From Algoriphagus vanfongensis DSM 17529 (GTDB taxonomy: Bacteria; Bacteroidota; Bacteroidia; Cytophagales; Cyclobacteriaceae), in assembly GCF_000429465.1 (NCBI RefSeq), contig NZ_AUBX01000015.1:406957-470956 (forward strand): 64,000 bases of DNA, given 5' to 3'. The notes beneath the pieces were generated by a model that was not told the DNA's origin, ran no database searches, and saw nothing but the letters and a program-made list of their open reading frames with translations. This document shows, piece after piece, positions 43,401 through 50,588 of this stretch (the first letter of the stretch is position 1; each line of letters begins with the position of its first letter). The translations under genes and the position numbers were made by a program.

Positions 43401-43543
43401 GCTATACACTAGATGGACGCAATCTGGAAAAGGATGGAGTCGCACCAGATATCCGAGTGGAGGAGAATTTTGTAGATCGACTGGAAGGCAATCAAAAGCA
43501 GCTTGACCGAGCGATAGAAGAGATATTTGGAAAGCTGAAGTAA
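40421..43543 (+). CDS. Tricorn-like S41 peptidase
   Basis: The 1040-aa protein has a signal peptide (LTLFSFLIFQMISLYGQ) and beta-propeller repeats of the DPP/Tol type (PDASTIIFSYEGDLWKVPVQGG, SPDGKWLAFTGEQFGNQDVY and similar up to about residue 500). A PDZ-like domain lies around residues 740-830, followed by the S41 catalytic core. In tricorn terms Ser729-His730 lie in NTSHFGF, the nucleophile is Ser947 in SLSDAEMTAQGFKQLGLGTIIG, and the acidic partner is in LEKDGVAPDIRVE near the end. Tricorn-type proteases degrade proteasome- or Clp-derived peptides; this secreted version is probably periplasmic. The ATG at 40421 is the first after the gap with rlmH, and a strong terminator follows. Confidence 0.93.
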   Translation: MKKLTLFSFLIFQMISLYGQERNPYFTFGPTLTPDASTIIFSYEGDLWKVPVQGGQALRMTAMEGEESNASVSPDGKWLAFTGEQFGNQDVYIMPLDGGEIRQLTYHESADEVESWSWDSQKIYFTSDRYNRYTTFEIDLSGTTPKRLFPHYFNTVHNVVESPSTGEIFFNESWESKNFAHRKRYKGEYNPDIKSYNPKTKAYQEYTDYEGKDFGATIDQAGNVYFMSDEANGEYNLYALKNGSKTQLTDFETSIKWPKVSANGEKIVFQKDYQIHVYDVATGQTSQPAFSIYQNQTLDKAISHQVGGSVSSFDVSADGEKIALVSRGVLFISDSKGKFIKQIPTDPKEAVEEVKWLADNETLLYSRTVKGYHNWFTISAAAPNEERQLTDDTDKNRNLTLNKDRSLGVYVSGRKEIREIDLKTLKSKTLVEDEMWGLYTPEPYFSPDDQYVVFAPIRNFEREVMVFHRSSGKVLNLTQTRVTETNPVWSLDGKYIYFASDRTQPSYPYGTTDAHLYRMKLEKFGDLFESDQVEELFADKKKDEKDSTKKQVEVKINPEELMSRLERVGPGFGQQSSPYVYQKGGKTHVFFVSNHDEGSPKLWKTTFEDFENPKTEKVSDQRIGGYQIIEAKDKLYLLAGGKINTLDPGSNKIEEVKLTASFSKNLRDEFEQMYYEAWAGMEQNFYDGDFHGEDWQELRDRYAVFLPYLRSRANLSVIFNEMLGELNTSHFGFSSFGEENDIYHGTRTMETGLAFREDAPYVVDRVVQDGPLDLDGIDIQAGDKLVAIDGEAIDAAKNRNFYFSKPSMLKELALTFDRNGVEIKVKVHPTSSYAFKTNLYDEWMDENEAYVDEKTQDKISYVHMKNMGGGELEHFLEYMVSNKGDRDGLILDLRYNTGGNVHDRVLQFLSQRSYLQWKYRDGALTSQPNFTPSDKPIVLLINEQSLSDAEMTAQGFKQLGLGTIIGTETYRWIIFTSGQGLVDGSFYRLPSWGCYTLDGRNLEKDGVAPDIRVEENFVDRLEGNQKQLDRAIEEIFGKLK

Positions 43544-43552
43544 TCAAAAACA

Positions 43553-43585
43553 AAAGAGCCTCTTGATATTTTCAAGAGGCTCTTT
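43553..43585 (+). terminator. Bidirectional terminator after S41 peptidase
   Basis: AAAGAGCCTCTTGA (43553-43566) pairs with TCAAGAGGCTCTTT (43572-43585), followed by TTGATTTTTT; T runs flank both sides. It serves the peptidase and probably the convergent YcxB-like gene. Confidence 0.9.
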
Positions 43586-43593
43586 TTGATTTT

Positions 43594-44067
43594 TTATTTA
43601 ATCAATTCTTTTCTTTTGAGGATGGTTTCGAGAAACTTTCTCTCGTTGTCAGAATTGAAGATTTTATAGGGAAGATGGATGAATTGGGCTTTGGACATAT
43701 AGAGCACAAAGGCATCCTTTTTCATTTCTGCATTTTTGATCATATTCCACTGCACTGGCATTCCCTGTTTGGTGTTGATCTTCATGAGGATCTGTCTGGA
43801 GTCGATCTCGTAGGCCAGCTTGTCAAAGATTACTTTATTTTGCTCCATTTGGGTCACACCGGTGAACTGAATCGCCCAAAACAGGACATAGAGGCCATAA
43901 GCGATCACAGCTCCAATAATCCACCAAATGGAAGCAATCCAGAAATAGCCGCAGCAAATCGCCAAGACAATCAGAATCACCCACCACTGTTCTTTGAGGA
44001 CATTGGATAGTCCCATTTTGATATAAGTACCCGTAGGAAGTTGATATTTTTTAGTTTTTACAATCAT
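43594..44067 (-). CDS. YcxB-like membrane protein
   Basis: The 157-aa protein has two adjacent membrane helices (about residues 28-68, WWVILIVLAICCGYFWIASIWWIIGAVIAYGLYVLFW), then a soluble domain of YcxB type with FTGVTQMEQNKVIFDKLAYEIDS, an MPVQWNMIKNAEMKKDAFVLYMSKAQFIHLPYKIF segment and a C-terminal helix. The family is widespread and of unknown function. The ATG at 44067 is used; the preceding codon GTG at 44070 is the alternative. No further context. Confidence 0.78.
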   Translation of the reverse strand: MIVKTKKYQLPTGTYIKMGLSNVLKEQWWVILIVLAICCGYFWIASIWWIIGAVIAYGLYVLFWAIQFTGVTQMEQNKVIFDKLAYEIDSRQILMKINTKQGMPVQWNMIKNAEMKKDAFVLYMSKAQFIHLPYKIFNSDNERKFLETILKRKELIK

Positions 44068-44217
44068 CACTTTTCGATTTCCGAGCGCAAATATCTAAGT
44101 ATCCGAGGGATTAAACAAGCCAATCAAAATGATAGATCACCGGCCTTGTCAGAAACAATTCCCCTAAGTCATTGATTTAAATGGTCTGATGATTTATCTT
44201 AAGTAAAATTTTTGTCT

Positions 44218-44445
44218 ATGAGTAGTTTGATGATCAACCTCTTTCTTGCGGGTTTTGCCTACATCATCGTCATTTATTTTGTGGCTACGATGACCAAAAA
44301 TTCTCTCAAAAGGGGAAAAGGCAATAGTGATGATGGGGATGGAGGTGTAGAAAACCTCAGCCCTCCTAAAATAGATTTGCCGCCGGGTGTGATCTGGCCC
44401 CAGGATACTCCGAGTAAGCGAAGACCCGAACAAGTCGACTGTTAA
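44218..44445 (+). CDS. Small membrane protein with charged Pro-rich tail
   Basis: The 75-aa protein has one N-terminal membrane helix (MINLFLAGFAYIIVIYFVATM), then a basic/acidic linker (KRGKGNSDDGDGGVENL) and a Pro-rich tail ending EQVDC. It is too short for a domain call. The ATG at 44218 (two codons after a TTG) is chosen. Its last 4 bases overlap the Fur gene end (convergent). Function unknown. Confidence 0.6.
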   Translation: MSSLMINLFLAGFAYIIVIYFVATMTKNSLKRGKGNSDDGDGGVENLSPPKIDLPPGVIWPQDTPSKRRPEQVDC

Positions 44446-44852
44446 ATGCATTTATCGCAAGTGCCCTGAACCAATAGGCTCATTTCTCTTTTCTTAAATC
44501 CAGTTGGCAGCTTGATAGACGGGAGGCTTATTTTGTCGAGACAGATGGTTTCACCGCAATTTTCACATTTGAAATGCACGTGCTCATGATCATGGTCATG
44601 TAGATCTTCGTGAGAGCATAGTGCATACTTGGTGGCCCCACTGTCATCCAAAACCTTGTGGATGATGTCTTTTTCCAAAAATGTATTGAGTGTACGATAG
44701 ATCGTAACACGGTCAAACTGCTTGTCCAGTTTCTCTTCCAGATCACTGTGTGCCAGCGCAACTTGTCGATCTAAAAATTCCTGAACAATATCTAATCTAC
44801 AGTCAGTCACTCTCAATTTGTGACTTTTCAATATGGAAAGTGGTGTGGTCAT
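44442..44852 (-). CDS. Fur-family metal-responsive repressor
   Basis: The 136-aa protein has the Fur/Zur/PerR fold. The DNA-binding helix is DRVTIYRTLNTF (about residues 48-59), a metal site is built from the His-rich ALCSHEDLHDHDHEHVHF stretch, and structural zinc cysteines are CENC (96, 99) and CDKC (132, 135). It would sense Fe, Zn, Mn or peroxide; which one cannot be decided from sequence. Regulated genes were not identified by motif. The start ATG is at 44852, in a short gap next to the hairpin that terminates the metalloprotease gene. Confidence 0.92.
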   Translation of the reverse strand: MTTPLSILKSHKLRVTDCRLDIVQEFLDRQVALAHSDLEEKLDKQFDRVTIYRTLNTFLEKDIIHKVLDDSGATKYALCSHEDLHDHDHEHVHFKCENCGETICLDKISLPSIKLPTGFKKREMSLLVQGTCDKCI

Positions 44853-44898
44853 AGCGTCAATGATTGCTGCAAATTAGTGAATTTGTGTCTTTACAAAA

Positions 44899-44922
44899 AA
44901 AGGACGTCATGCGACGTCCTTT
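44899..44922 (-). terminator. Terminator of zinc metalloprotease gene
   Basis: AAAGGACGTC (44899-44908) pairs with GACGTCCTTT (44913-44922) around ATGC. Read on the minus strand it is followed by a T run (TTTTTTTG), 20 bases after the metalloprotease stop. Confidence 0.88.
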
Positions 44923-44942
44923 TGTTATGCATTAGGCTCCGA

Positions 44943-47471
44943 TTATTTTGGATCCAAAATCTGAGAAATTCTTTCAGAGAGATCTTCCAAATGAAGTTTG
45001 GAAAGTCTGTCAGAAGTTCTTGGAATAGCTGCCTGAATCTGTCTTTGAAGAGTCTTGAGTTCTCCTCTGGCCATCGGACGGATGTCAGATTGGGAAGCAT
45101 TGATCTGAGGACCTACATATCTTCTGAAGGCCGCAGGAATGGTCGGACCATCAGTGGTCAATAGATATTCCAATCGCTCGATATGCGCTCTCTGCAGAGC
45201 TCTTCTGTGTACGTCGATAGTCTTTCCGGCGCTGAGTTCAGTCCAGATTCCTTTTCTCAAATCATCGAAAAGCTGCGTGATTTTATACGCATCATCTCCA
45301 TTGAGAGCTTCATTCTCGATTACTCGGCCTAGTCTTCCTAGGTCCAAAAGGTTGTTCAAAGTGCCAGTTTGGAGTCCTCTGATTCGCTCTAGGGCACCAA
45401 AATCTCCAGTTCTCGCAATGATCTCTTCCTGCATCATCCACTCAGGAGTTTTGAAGAGGTTCTCATTGATGAAAGCTACTGCTGACTGCTGGAGTTCCTT
45501 AGGGTTATGTGTGTAGACTGGTTCCTCTTGACCAGAAGCTCTGTACACTTCCATCACACCACCTACGTGGGTTTTGACATGTCCCATGTATCGGTTGAAC
45601 TGAGTCAAAACTTGTCCATACATCTCATCCAGGTCAGAGAAATCTTTGAATGGTTTGTCTGCTTCACTAGTCCACTCCATTAGGTTTGGCATGATGCGTT
45701 TCAAGTTTTTGATGCCATACTCGGAAGCAAGCATAGAATTGTCACCCAAGTCTTCGCTTTGGGCGGTAGGATCATAAGAGTTGCCTTGACGACCATATCT
45801 ATAGACAGGATCACCTTGTTTTTCCAAAATCCATTGATCTAGGGTCGCTTGCTCTTCTTCAGGGGTGGAAGCATCCAAAATAGGTCTGTAACCCCATGCT
45901 ACTGCATATTTATCATAGGGACCTACGTTTGGCATCAAGCTTACTCCTTCGTCTTCAGGCTGTGCGATGTAATTGAATCGCGCATAGTCCATGATAGAAG
46001 GTGCAGTACCCATTTCTTGGGTAAATGCTGCATCACGTAGTTTTTCTACTGGATATGCATGAGAAGAGGCGAAGTTGTGAGGTAATCCCAAAGTATGGCC
46101 TACTTCATGAGAGGATACAAATCGAACCAATCTGCCCATCACTTCATCGTCAAACTGAACGCCACGCGCATCTGGGTTGATCGCTGCGGTCTGGATGAAG
46201 AACCAGTTTCTGAGTAGGTTCATGACATTGTGGTACCATCCGATGTCAGATTCGAGAATCTCACCAGATCTAGGATCTGATACGTGAGGTCCGTAAGCAT
46301 TCTGGATATCGGAAGCAAAGTATCGGATCACTGAGTAACGCGCATCTTCAGGACTCCAGTCTGGGTCTTCTTCAGGAGTAGGAGCTTCTTTGGCGATGAT
46401 TGCATTTTTGAATCCTGCTTGCTCAAAAGCTACTTGCCAATCTTCTACACCTGCAATCAGATGTGGCACCCATTGCTTGGGAGTCGCTGGATCGATGTAG
46501 TATACGATCGGTTTCTTTGGCTCTACGAGTTCGCCTCTGTTGAATTTTTCGATGTCTTCATCTTTGACTTCAAGTCTCCATCTGTCCAAGAATCGACGAG
46601 ATTCTGCTTTTTGAGCATCAGAACCATAGTCTATATAGGATCTGCTAAACCATCCCACTCGCTGGTCGGCTAGACGCTGCATCATAGGCTTCTCAGGAAG
46701 CAAAACCATAGAGGAATTCATCTCTAGGGTGATAGAGCCCATGGAATTATTAGAAGGGGGCTCCTGTGCGATATAAGTCATCACATAGCGCGCTTCGATA
46801 TTGATAGGGAATGTCTTGATGCTGGCAATATAGGATCGATCGCTGTCCAGTCGCTGGACTCTATAGCGCGTTCGCTCATTGCGAGGGAGACCAAGTGGCT
46901 GTACATCTTTGGCAAAAAGATCTGTCACTTCGATCACGGTACCGGTGGAGTCTGTTCCTCTGGATTTTACTTCGAATTTTTGAAGCAAAGGCTCCAAATT
47001 GGAGTTTTGAACTGCTTTGGCGATCGGAAGAGAATCTGCCGCATAATTGTTGACAGAGATGACTTTGAGTAAAACAGCGTCATTTTCCTTTTCCCATCGA
47101 AGCATGAGAGTGTTGGTTCTTTCTCCACCATAGCCGATTCCGTCAGCGGTTTTGGCAATGGTGGTGACCATCAGCATGTCCCGGCCATAGAGGGAGTCGG
47201 GGATTTCATAGTAGTATTTGTCATCGATTTGATGGACTTTGAAGAGTCCATCTTTTGATTTGGCATCTTTGGTGATGACTTCTTTGTAAGGTTTGGGGCC
47301 TTTGTTATTGCCACCGTTCTGGGGTTTTGCAGGAGCAGTGGTAGTGGCTTCTTTTTTGGAGTCTTTTTTCTTTTTGCGCTGAGCAAAACTGTCCTCAGCG
47401 TAAAAGAATACCCCTAAGGCAGCTGCCACCATTACCGATCTCTTCAGAAATTTGGGTAAAGTATTTTTCAT
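44943..47471 (-). CDS. Zinc-dependent metalloprotease (DUF5117/metzincin-like)
   Basis: The 842-aa protein has a signal peptide (to about DSFAQ, residue 31) followed by a Lys-rich stretch (RKKKKDSKK). The N-terminal domain is of DUF5118/5117 type. The catalytic motif HEVGHTLGLPH lies at residues 455-465, an extended HExxHxxGxxH zinc site, with SIMDYARFNYIAQPED as the Met-turn region. The C-terminal half is helical (DUF4953-like). These large secreted metzincin-like enzymes are widespread in Bacteroidota; the substrate is unknown. A cluster of three ATAAGCGG octamers lies upstream at 47543-47581. The gene ends at a strong terminator. Confidence 0.92.
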   Translation of the reverse strand: MKNTLPKFLKRSVMVAAALGVFFYAEDSFAQRKKKKDSKKEATTTAPAKPQNGGNNKGPKPYKEVITKDAKSKDGLFKVHQIDDKYYYEIPDSLYGRDMLMVTTIAKTADGIGYGGERTNTLMLRWEKENDAVLLKVISVNNYAADSLPIAKAVQNSNLEPLLQKFEVKSRGTDSTGTVIEVTDLFAKDVQPLGLPRNERTRYRVQRLDSDRSYIASIKTFPINIEARYVMTYIAQEPPSNNSMGSITLEMNSSMVLLPEKPMMQRLADQRVGWFSRSYIDYGSDAQKAESRRFLDRWRLEVKDEDIEKFNRGELVEPKKPIVYYIDPATPKQWVPHLIAGVEDWQVAFEQAGFKNAIIAKEAPTPEEDPDWSPEDARYSVIRYFASDIQNAYGPHVSDPRSGEILESDIGWYHNVMNLLRNWFFIQTAAINPDARGVQFDDEVMGRLVRFVSSHEVGHTLGLPHNFASSHAYPVEKLRDAAFTQEMGTAPSIMDYARFNYIAQPEDEGVSLMPNVGPYDKYAVAWGYRPILDASTPEEEQATLDQWILEKQGDPVYRYGRQGNSYDPTAQSEDLGDNSMLASEYGIKNLKRIMPNLMEWTSEADKPFKDFSDLDEMYGQVLTQFNRYMGHVKTHVGGVMEVYRASGQEEPVYTHNPKELQQSAVAFINENLFKTPEWMMQEEIIARTGDFGALERIRGLQTGTLNNLLDLGRLGRVIENEALNGDDAYKITQLFDDLRKGIWTELSAGKTIDVHRRALQRAHIERLEYLLTTDGPTIPAAFRRYVGPQINASQSDIRPMARGELKTLQRQIQAAIPRTSDRLSKLHLEDLSERISQILDPK

Positions 47472-47865
47472 GGTTATTCTTTATTGATGAAAGAGTAAAG
47501 CGTGAATTTCCTCAAAGGATTTGTAAGGATGAGCCATTTTTGATAAGCGGTGTATAAGCGGAATCAAAGGCAGATAAGCGGAGGTCTGATTTTTTAATAC
47601 ATGTGATCACTCTTAGGCCTGTAAGTAGACAGGTCATGAAGCCGTGGATTAAATTCTCTAAAAGCTAACGCTTGGATAATGGTTTTCTGAAAGAGTATTG
47701 GCAGATTTGGGAACAATCAGCTCTGGGTGCTGGTTAGGTTACTAGCTGAGTCAGGATAGGATTAGTTGTACTACTTTCTTCGAATAGATACTTTCACAGT
47801 CCGACCATTTTTGTCTCGTCTTTTTATCTTTTATTTTAGCATATCATCAACCTAATAAATCTACC
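47472..47865. other. Divergent gap with ATAAGCGG repeats
   Basis: The 394-base gap between the divergent metalloprotease and mscS-like starts holds no ORF. Its main feature is three exact ATAAGCGG octamers (47543-47550, 47554-47561, 47574-47581), with start-to-start distances of 11 and 20 bases. The TATCTTTT at 47825-47832 is one mismatch from the -7 consensus and may serve mscS. Confidence 0.5.
47543..47581. promoter_or_regulatory. Triple ATAAGCGG direct repeat
   Basis: Three identical octamers in direct orientation, spaced by 11 and 20 bases (near one and two helical turns), about 70 bases upstream of the metalloprotease start. A regulator binding on one face of the helix is likely; identity unknown. 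Confidence 0.42.
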
Positions 47866-48705
47866 ATGGAAGAATTTGGAATATCGCAGGAAACCGCGGA
47901 TGAACTTTACGCACAGGGAATCAGTCTAGCTGCTGAAATTGCGCTGAGAATCATCGCTGCACTGCTTTTTTACTTTGTAGCAAAATTTATAGTTACCAAG
48001 CTACTGAACGGTCTCAAGAAATTTTTGGAGAGGAGAGACGATTCTCCTTCACTGAATGATTTCCTTTTGGGACTAGGTAAAGGTCTCGGATATGCCTTTA
48101 TCATAGTCGGCGTGGCTATGACATTGGGCGTGCCGGGTAGCTCCTTTTTAGCAATCTTCGGTGCTGCAGGTCTCGCTATTGGTTTGGCTCTTCAAGGCTC
48201 TCTCTCCAATTTTGCAGGAGGGATTTTGTTATTGGCATTTAAGCCTTTCAAGGTAGGGCATGTCATAGTCGCTCAGGGTCATACGGGGATCGTGGCAAAA
48301 GTCCAGATTCTCTACACTCATTTGAAGACATTTGACAATCAGGAAGTGATCATCCCGAATGGACCACTTGCCAATAATGATATTGTCAATATGAGTACGC
48401 AGGAAACCAGAAGAGCTGAGTTGAAAGTAGGAGTGGCTTATGGTACCAATATCAAAGAGGCAAAAGAAATCATTCTTAAGATTTTTGAAAACGACCCAAG
48501 AGCTCTGAAAGATCCAGCGCCTTTCGTAGCATTGAACAACTTCGGTGACAGCTCCTTGGACATCGTGGTGAGGGTTTGGGCCAAATCGGCCGATATGTGG
48601 CCTATGTATTTTGACGGTATGGAGGCGATCAATTCTGAATTTGAAAAACATGGAATTGAGATCCCTTTCCCGCAACGGGTAGTGCATCAAGCTAACCCTG
48701 AATAA
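47866..48705 (+). CDS. Small-conductance mechanosensitive channel (MscS family)
   Basis: The 279-aa protein has three membrane helices with the pore helix GAAGLAIGLALQGSLSNFAGGILLLAFKPFKVGHVI (about residues 100-135), which is the conserved TM3 A-G pattern. A beta-domain follows (VAKVQILYTHLKTFDNQEVIIPNGPLANNDIVNMS), then an alpha/beta C-terminus ending in GIEIPFPQRVVHQ. The channel opens on membrane tension and releases solutes during hypo-osmotic shock. The N-terminus is short and carries no additional domains. The ATG at 47866 fits the family. A terminator follows 11 bases after the stop. Confidence 0.92.
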   Translation: MEEFGISQETADELYAQGISLAAEIALRIIAALLFYFVAKFIVTKLLNGLKKFLERRDDSPSLNDFLLGLGKGLGYAFIIVGVAMTLGVPGSSFLAIFGAAGLAIGLALQGSLSNFAGGILLLAFKPFKVGHVIVAQGHTGIVAKVQILYTHLKTFDNQEVIIPNGPLANNDIVNMSTQETRRAELKVGVAYGTNIKEAKEIILKIFENDPRALKDPAPFVALNNFGDSSLDIVVRVWAKSADMWPMYFDGMEAINSEFEKHGIEIPFPQRVVHQANPE

Positions 48706-48716
48706 ACAAGCAAAAC

Positions 48717-48742
48717 AAAAAAGAGGCGAAAGCCTCTTTTTT
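48717..48742 (+). terminator. Terminator after mscS-like gene
   Basis: AAAAAAGAGGC, GAAA, GCCTCTTTTTT: an 11-base stem with tetraloop followed by TTG. It is symmetrical enough to serve the convergent nitroreductase gene as well. Confidence 0.9.
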
Positions 48743-48760
48743 GTTTTCAAACCCTGCTGA

Positions 48761-49438
48761 TCAATATTCGATCAGCACTTCATTCAGAGATTTTTTTGTT
48801 ATATCAGGCACGTAGGTTTTTGAAAGAGGACGGCCCACTGGTAGCAACAAGAACGGCTTTTCATGACTGGGTCTGTTGAGGATCTTGGAAAGGAAATTCA
48901 TTGGGCTAGGAGTATGTGTCAGCGTGACTAAACCAGCCTGATGAATGGCTGCTATCAGAAATCCACAGGCGATCCCCACAGATTCATTGACATAGTAGTG
49001 CTGAACTTTTTGATTCTTATCCAATCCATACGATTGCTTGAAGACGACAATGAGATGAGGTGCTTCTTCAAGAAATGGCTTTTTCCAATCGGTGCCGAGC
49101 GGTTTGAGGTCTTGGATCCAAGTCTCCGACATGCGGGACTCATAGCTGAGTTTTTCCTCCTCTTCTGCGGCTATTCTGATTTGTCTCTTGATAGTGGGGT
49201 CTGAGACGATGCAAAAGGTCCAGGGTTGCTTATTGGCTCCAGATGGTGCAGATGCAGCGGTTTGGATGATATTTCGGAGTACTTCGTGTGGTATAGCTTG
49301 CCTATCAAATTCCCGAATGGACCTCCTCTGTAGCATATTTTGCAAGAATGTGTCAGAGTTTTCGAGGATTTGACCATCACTTAGATTGGAAGCTCTATAC
49401 AGGATATGTGGATATCCTTGGATTTCTTTCTTTTCCAT
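48761..49438 (-). CDS. Iodotyrosine-deiodinase-like nitroreductase-fold flavoprotein
   Basis: The 225-aa protein is a nitroreductase-fold FMN enzyme (QRRSIREFDRQAIPHEVLRNIIQTAASAPSGANKQPW). Its active-site lid matches the IYD (iodotyrosine deiodinase) family: residues 92-107 AEEEEKLSYESRMSETW-like, then TDWKKPFLEEAPHLIVVFKQSYG, and VHYYVNESVGIACGFLIAAIHQAGLVTLTHTPSPM. The three IYD substrate-binding residues map to Glu95, Tyr99 and Lys120 in correct spacing. IYD reductively removes iodide (and Br, Cl) from halotyrosines in animals; bacterial homologues exist. A dehalogenase role here is inference. The ATG at 49438 follows a terminator of the upstream gene, so it is its own unit. Confidence 0.85.
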   Translation of the reverse strand: MEKKEIQGYPHILYRASNLSDGQILENSDTFLQNMLQRRSIREFDRQAIPHEVLRNIIQTAASAPSGANKQPWTFCIVSDPTIKRQIRIAAEEEEKLSYESRMSETWIQDLKPLGTDWKKPFLEEAPHLIVVFKQSYGLDKNQKVQHYYVNESVGIACGFLIAAIHQAGLVTLTHTPSPMNFLSKILNRPSHEKPFLLLPVGRPLSKTYVPDITKKSLNEVLIEY

Positions 49439-49449
49439 AGATCAAAAAA

Positions 49450-49473
49450 AAGGCTATCCCGAAAGATAGCCTT
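49450..49473 (-). terminator. Terminator of lipoprotein gene
   Basis: AAGGCTATC (49450-49458) pairs with GATAGCCTT (49465-49473). Read on the minus strand it is followed by TTTTTTT, 20 bases after the lipoprotein stop. Confidence 0.85.
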
Positions 49474-49493
49474 AAAATTAGAAGAGGATCTGG

Positions 49494-50306
49494 TCAATCT
49501 ACAGTTATTTCTTTCGCTCCACCCGGATAGGTAAGCGTCAATGTTTTGTCACAATTGCCATCGCCATAGTCTGCTGAAACTTGGATGCCTTCATAGGAAA
49601 ATGCCACCACCCCGGATGTAGGGAGCAGCACTCCGGACTTGATACAATCTTGCTTGACTGTCAGCGGGGCTGCGGTACTGGCATTATAAGAATATCCTGC
49701 TCGTCCGATGCCTGATGCTGTGCCTGTGATACTTACAGTGTATGGATTGCTGATCGTGATGACTCGCTCTTGGCTGGATGTGTAGGTGACAAATGATCCA
49801 TCTGGCCAAGTGATTTTTCCTTCTGTCACTTGAATATCGATAGTAGCTGTGACAAAGTTGAAAGCATCTACTGTAAAATTGCGCTTGCCTTCGACCAGAT
49901 ATCCATCCACTTCGTAGCCATCAAATGTAATCACAGCGCTGGATCCGGGGCCAGGTAGACCTGCGGTATAAGCGATATGAACTTTTCCTTTTCTTACTAA
50001 GCCTGCCGGGCTAGTGCATCCATCACCGAAATCTATCAATACGGTTCTATTTTCCTCATCATGATCTATCATCACACCAGGACAAATAGATTCATTTTGG
50101 GAGTCAAGCTTGCGGGCTCCATAGCCGCTTGCCAAAATTACTTCCAGTGTGAAATTATCCAGGTCTTCGTAGATTCTATTGACTTGGATGTCGTCATTGA
50201 CCACAGCAAGGTCCGGCTCGCTATCTACAGGATCCGGGTCGGAGCCACAGGAATACATACTAAAAATCGCCAATAGGGCGAAAGCTACTAGTGCTGATTT
50301 TTTCAT
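49494..50306 (-). CDS. Bacteroidota lipoprotein, beta-rich, unknown function
   Basis: The 270-aa protein has a lipoprotein signal with FSMYSC (Cys at about residue 20) followed by GSDPDPVDSEPD. The mature part is a regular series of beta strands (TVLIDFGDGCTSPAGLVRKGKVHIAYTAG, YEVDGYLVEGKRNFTVDAFNFVTATIDIQVTEG) with paired Cys near the ends. It belongs to a common Bacteroidota outer-membrane lipoprotein type whose function I cannot name. A small basic-tailed protein gene starts upstream at 50494, with 20 bases between it and this ATG. Confidence 0.75.
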   Translation of the reverse strand: MKKSALVAFALLAIFSMYSCGSDPDPVDSEPDLAVVNDDIQVNRIYEDLDNFTLEVILASGYGARKLDSQNESICPGVMIDHDEENRTVLIDFGDGCTSPAGLVRKGKVHIAYTAGLPGPGSSAVITFDGYEVDGYLVEGKRNFTVDAFNFVTATIDIQVTEGKITWPDGSFVTYTSSQERVITISNPYTVSITGTASGIGRAGYSYNASTAAPLTVKQDCIKSGVLLPTSGVVAFSYEGIQVSADYGDGNCDKTLTLTYPGGAKEITVD

Positions 50307-50326
50307 AGTGTTGGGGGGTTAAAAAT

Positions 50327-50494
50327 TTATTCGGAATCAGTTTTAGATTTACCTGACTTTTGGGGACTCGCACAGCCGATATTGCGGGTAAATGGTACAT
50401 TTTCAGGAATGATACCCATTTGATTCAATGAATCAGAATCTAATTCAGAGGCCTTGTCCTCACTCTTTTTTCGTTTCGAATCCTTTTTTCCCAT
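50327..50494 (-). CDS. 55-aa small basic protein upstream of lipoprotein gene
   Basis: The frame encodes 55 residues: a Lys/Arg-rich N-terminus (MGKKDSKRKKSEDK), a central ELDSDSLNQMGIIPENVPFTRN segment and a single Cys in NIGCASPQKSGK. It has no membrane or signal segment. The gene is on the same strand as the lipoprotein and ends 20 bases before its ATG, so the two could form an operon. The residue order (MGIIPENVPF) looks like a conserved coding pattern; confidence is limited by length. Confidence 0.45.
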   Translation of the reverse strand: MGKKDSKRKKSEDKASELDSDSLNQMGIIPENVPFTRNIGCASPQKSGKSKTDSE

Positions 50495-50577
50495 GATAAA
50501 ACTTGTTTAAAAGTAAGAAGAAGTATCCCTATAGTCAATGTGAGAGATTTCTTTTTCATTTTGGAGTATCTCAGGTC

Positions 50578-50585
50578 TATATTTG
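50578..50585 (+). promoter_or_regulatory. -7 box abutting MutS-like start
   Basis: TATATTTG fits TAnnTTTG and ends 3 bases before the ATG at 50589. With a TTTG at 50560-50563 the spacing is short (14 bases). If used, the mRNA would lack a leader. Confidence 0.35.
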
Positions 50586-50588
50586 GGG

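Noticed and set aside
44820..45164. 114-aa plus-strand frame covering the Fur start and metalloprotease 3' end
   Set aside because: It crosses a terminator hairpin and two supported genes on the opposite strand.
47543..47581. Triple octamer considered as a CRISPR-like array
   Set aside because: Repeats are only 8 bases with unequal 3- and 12-base spacers; no cas genes are present. A regulator site is more likely.
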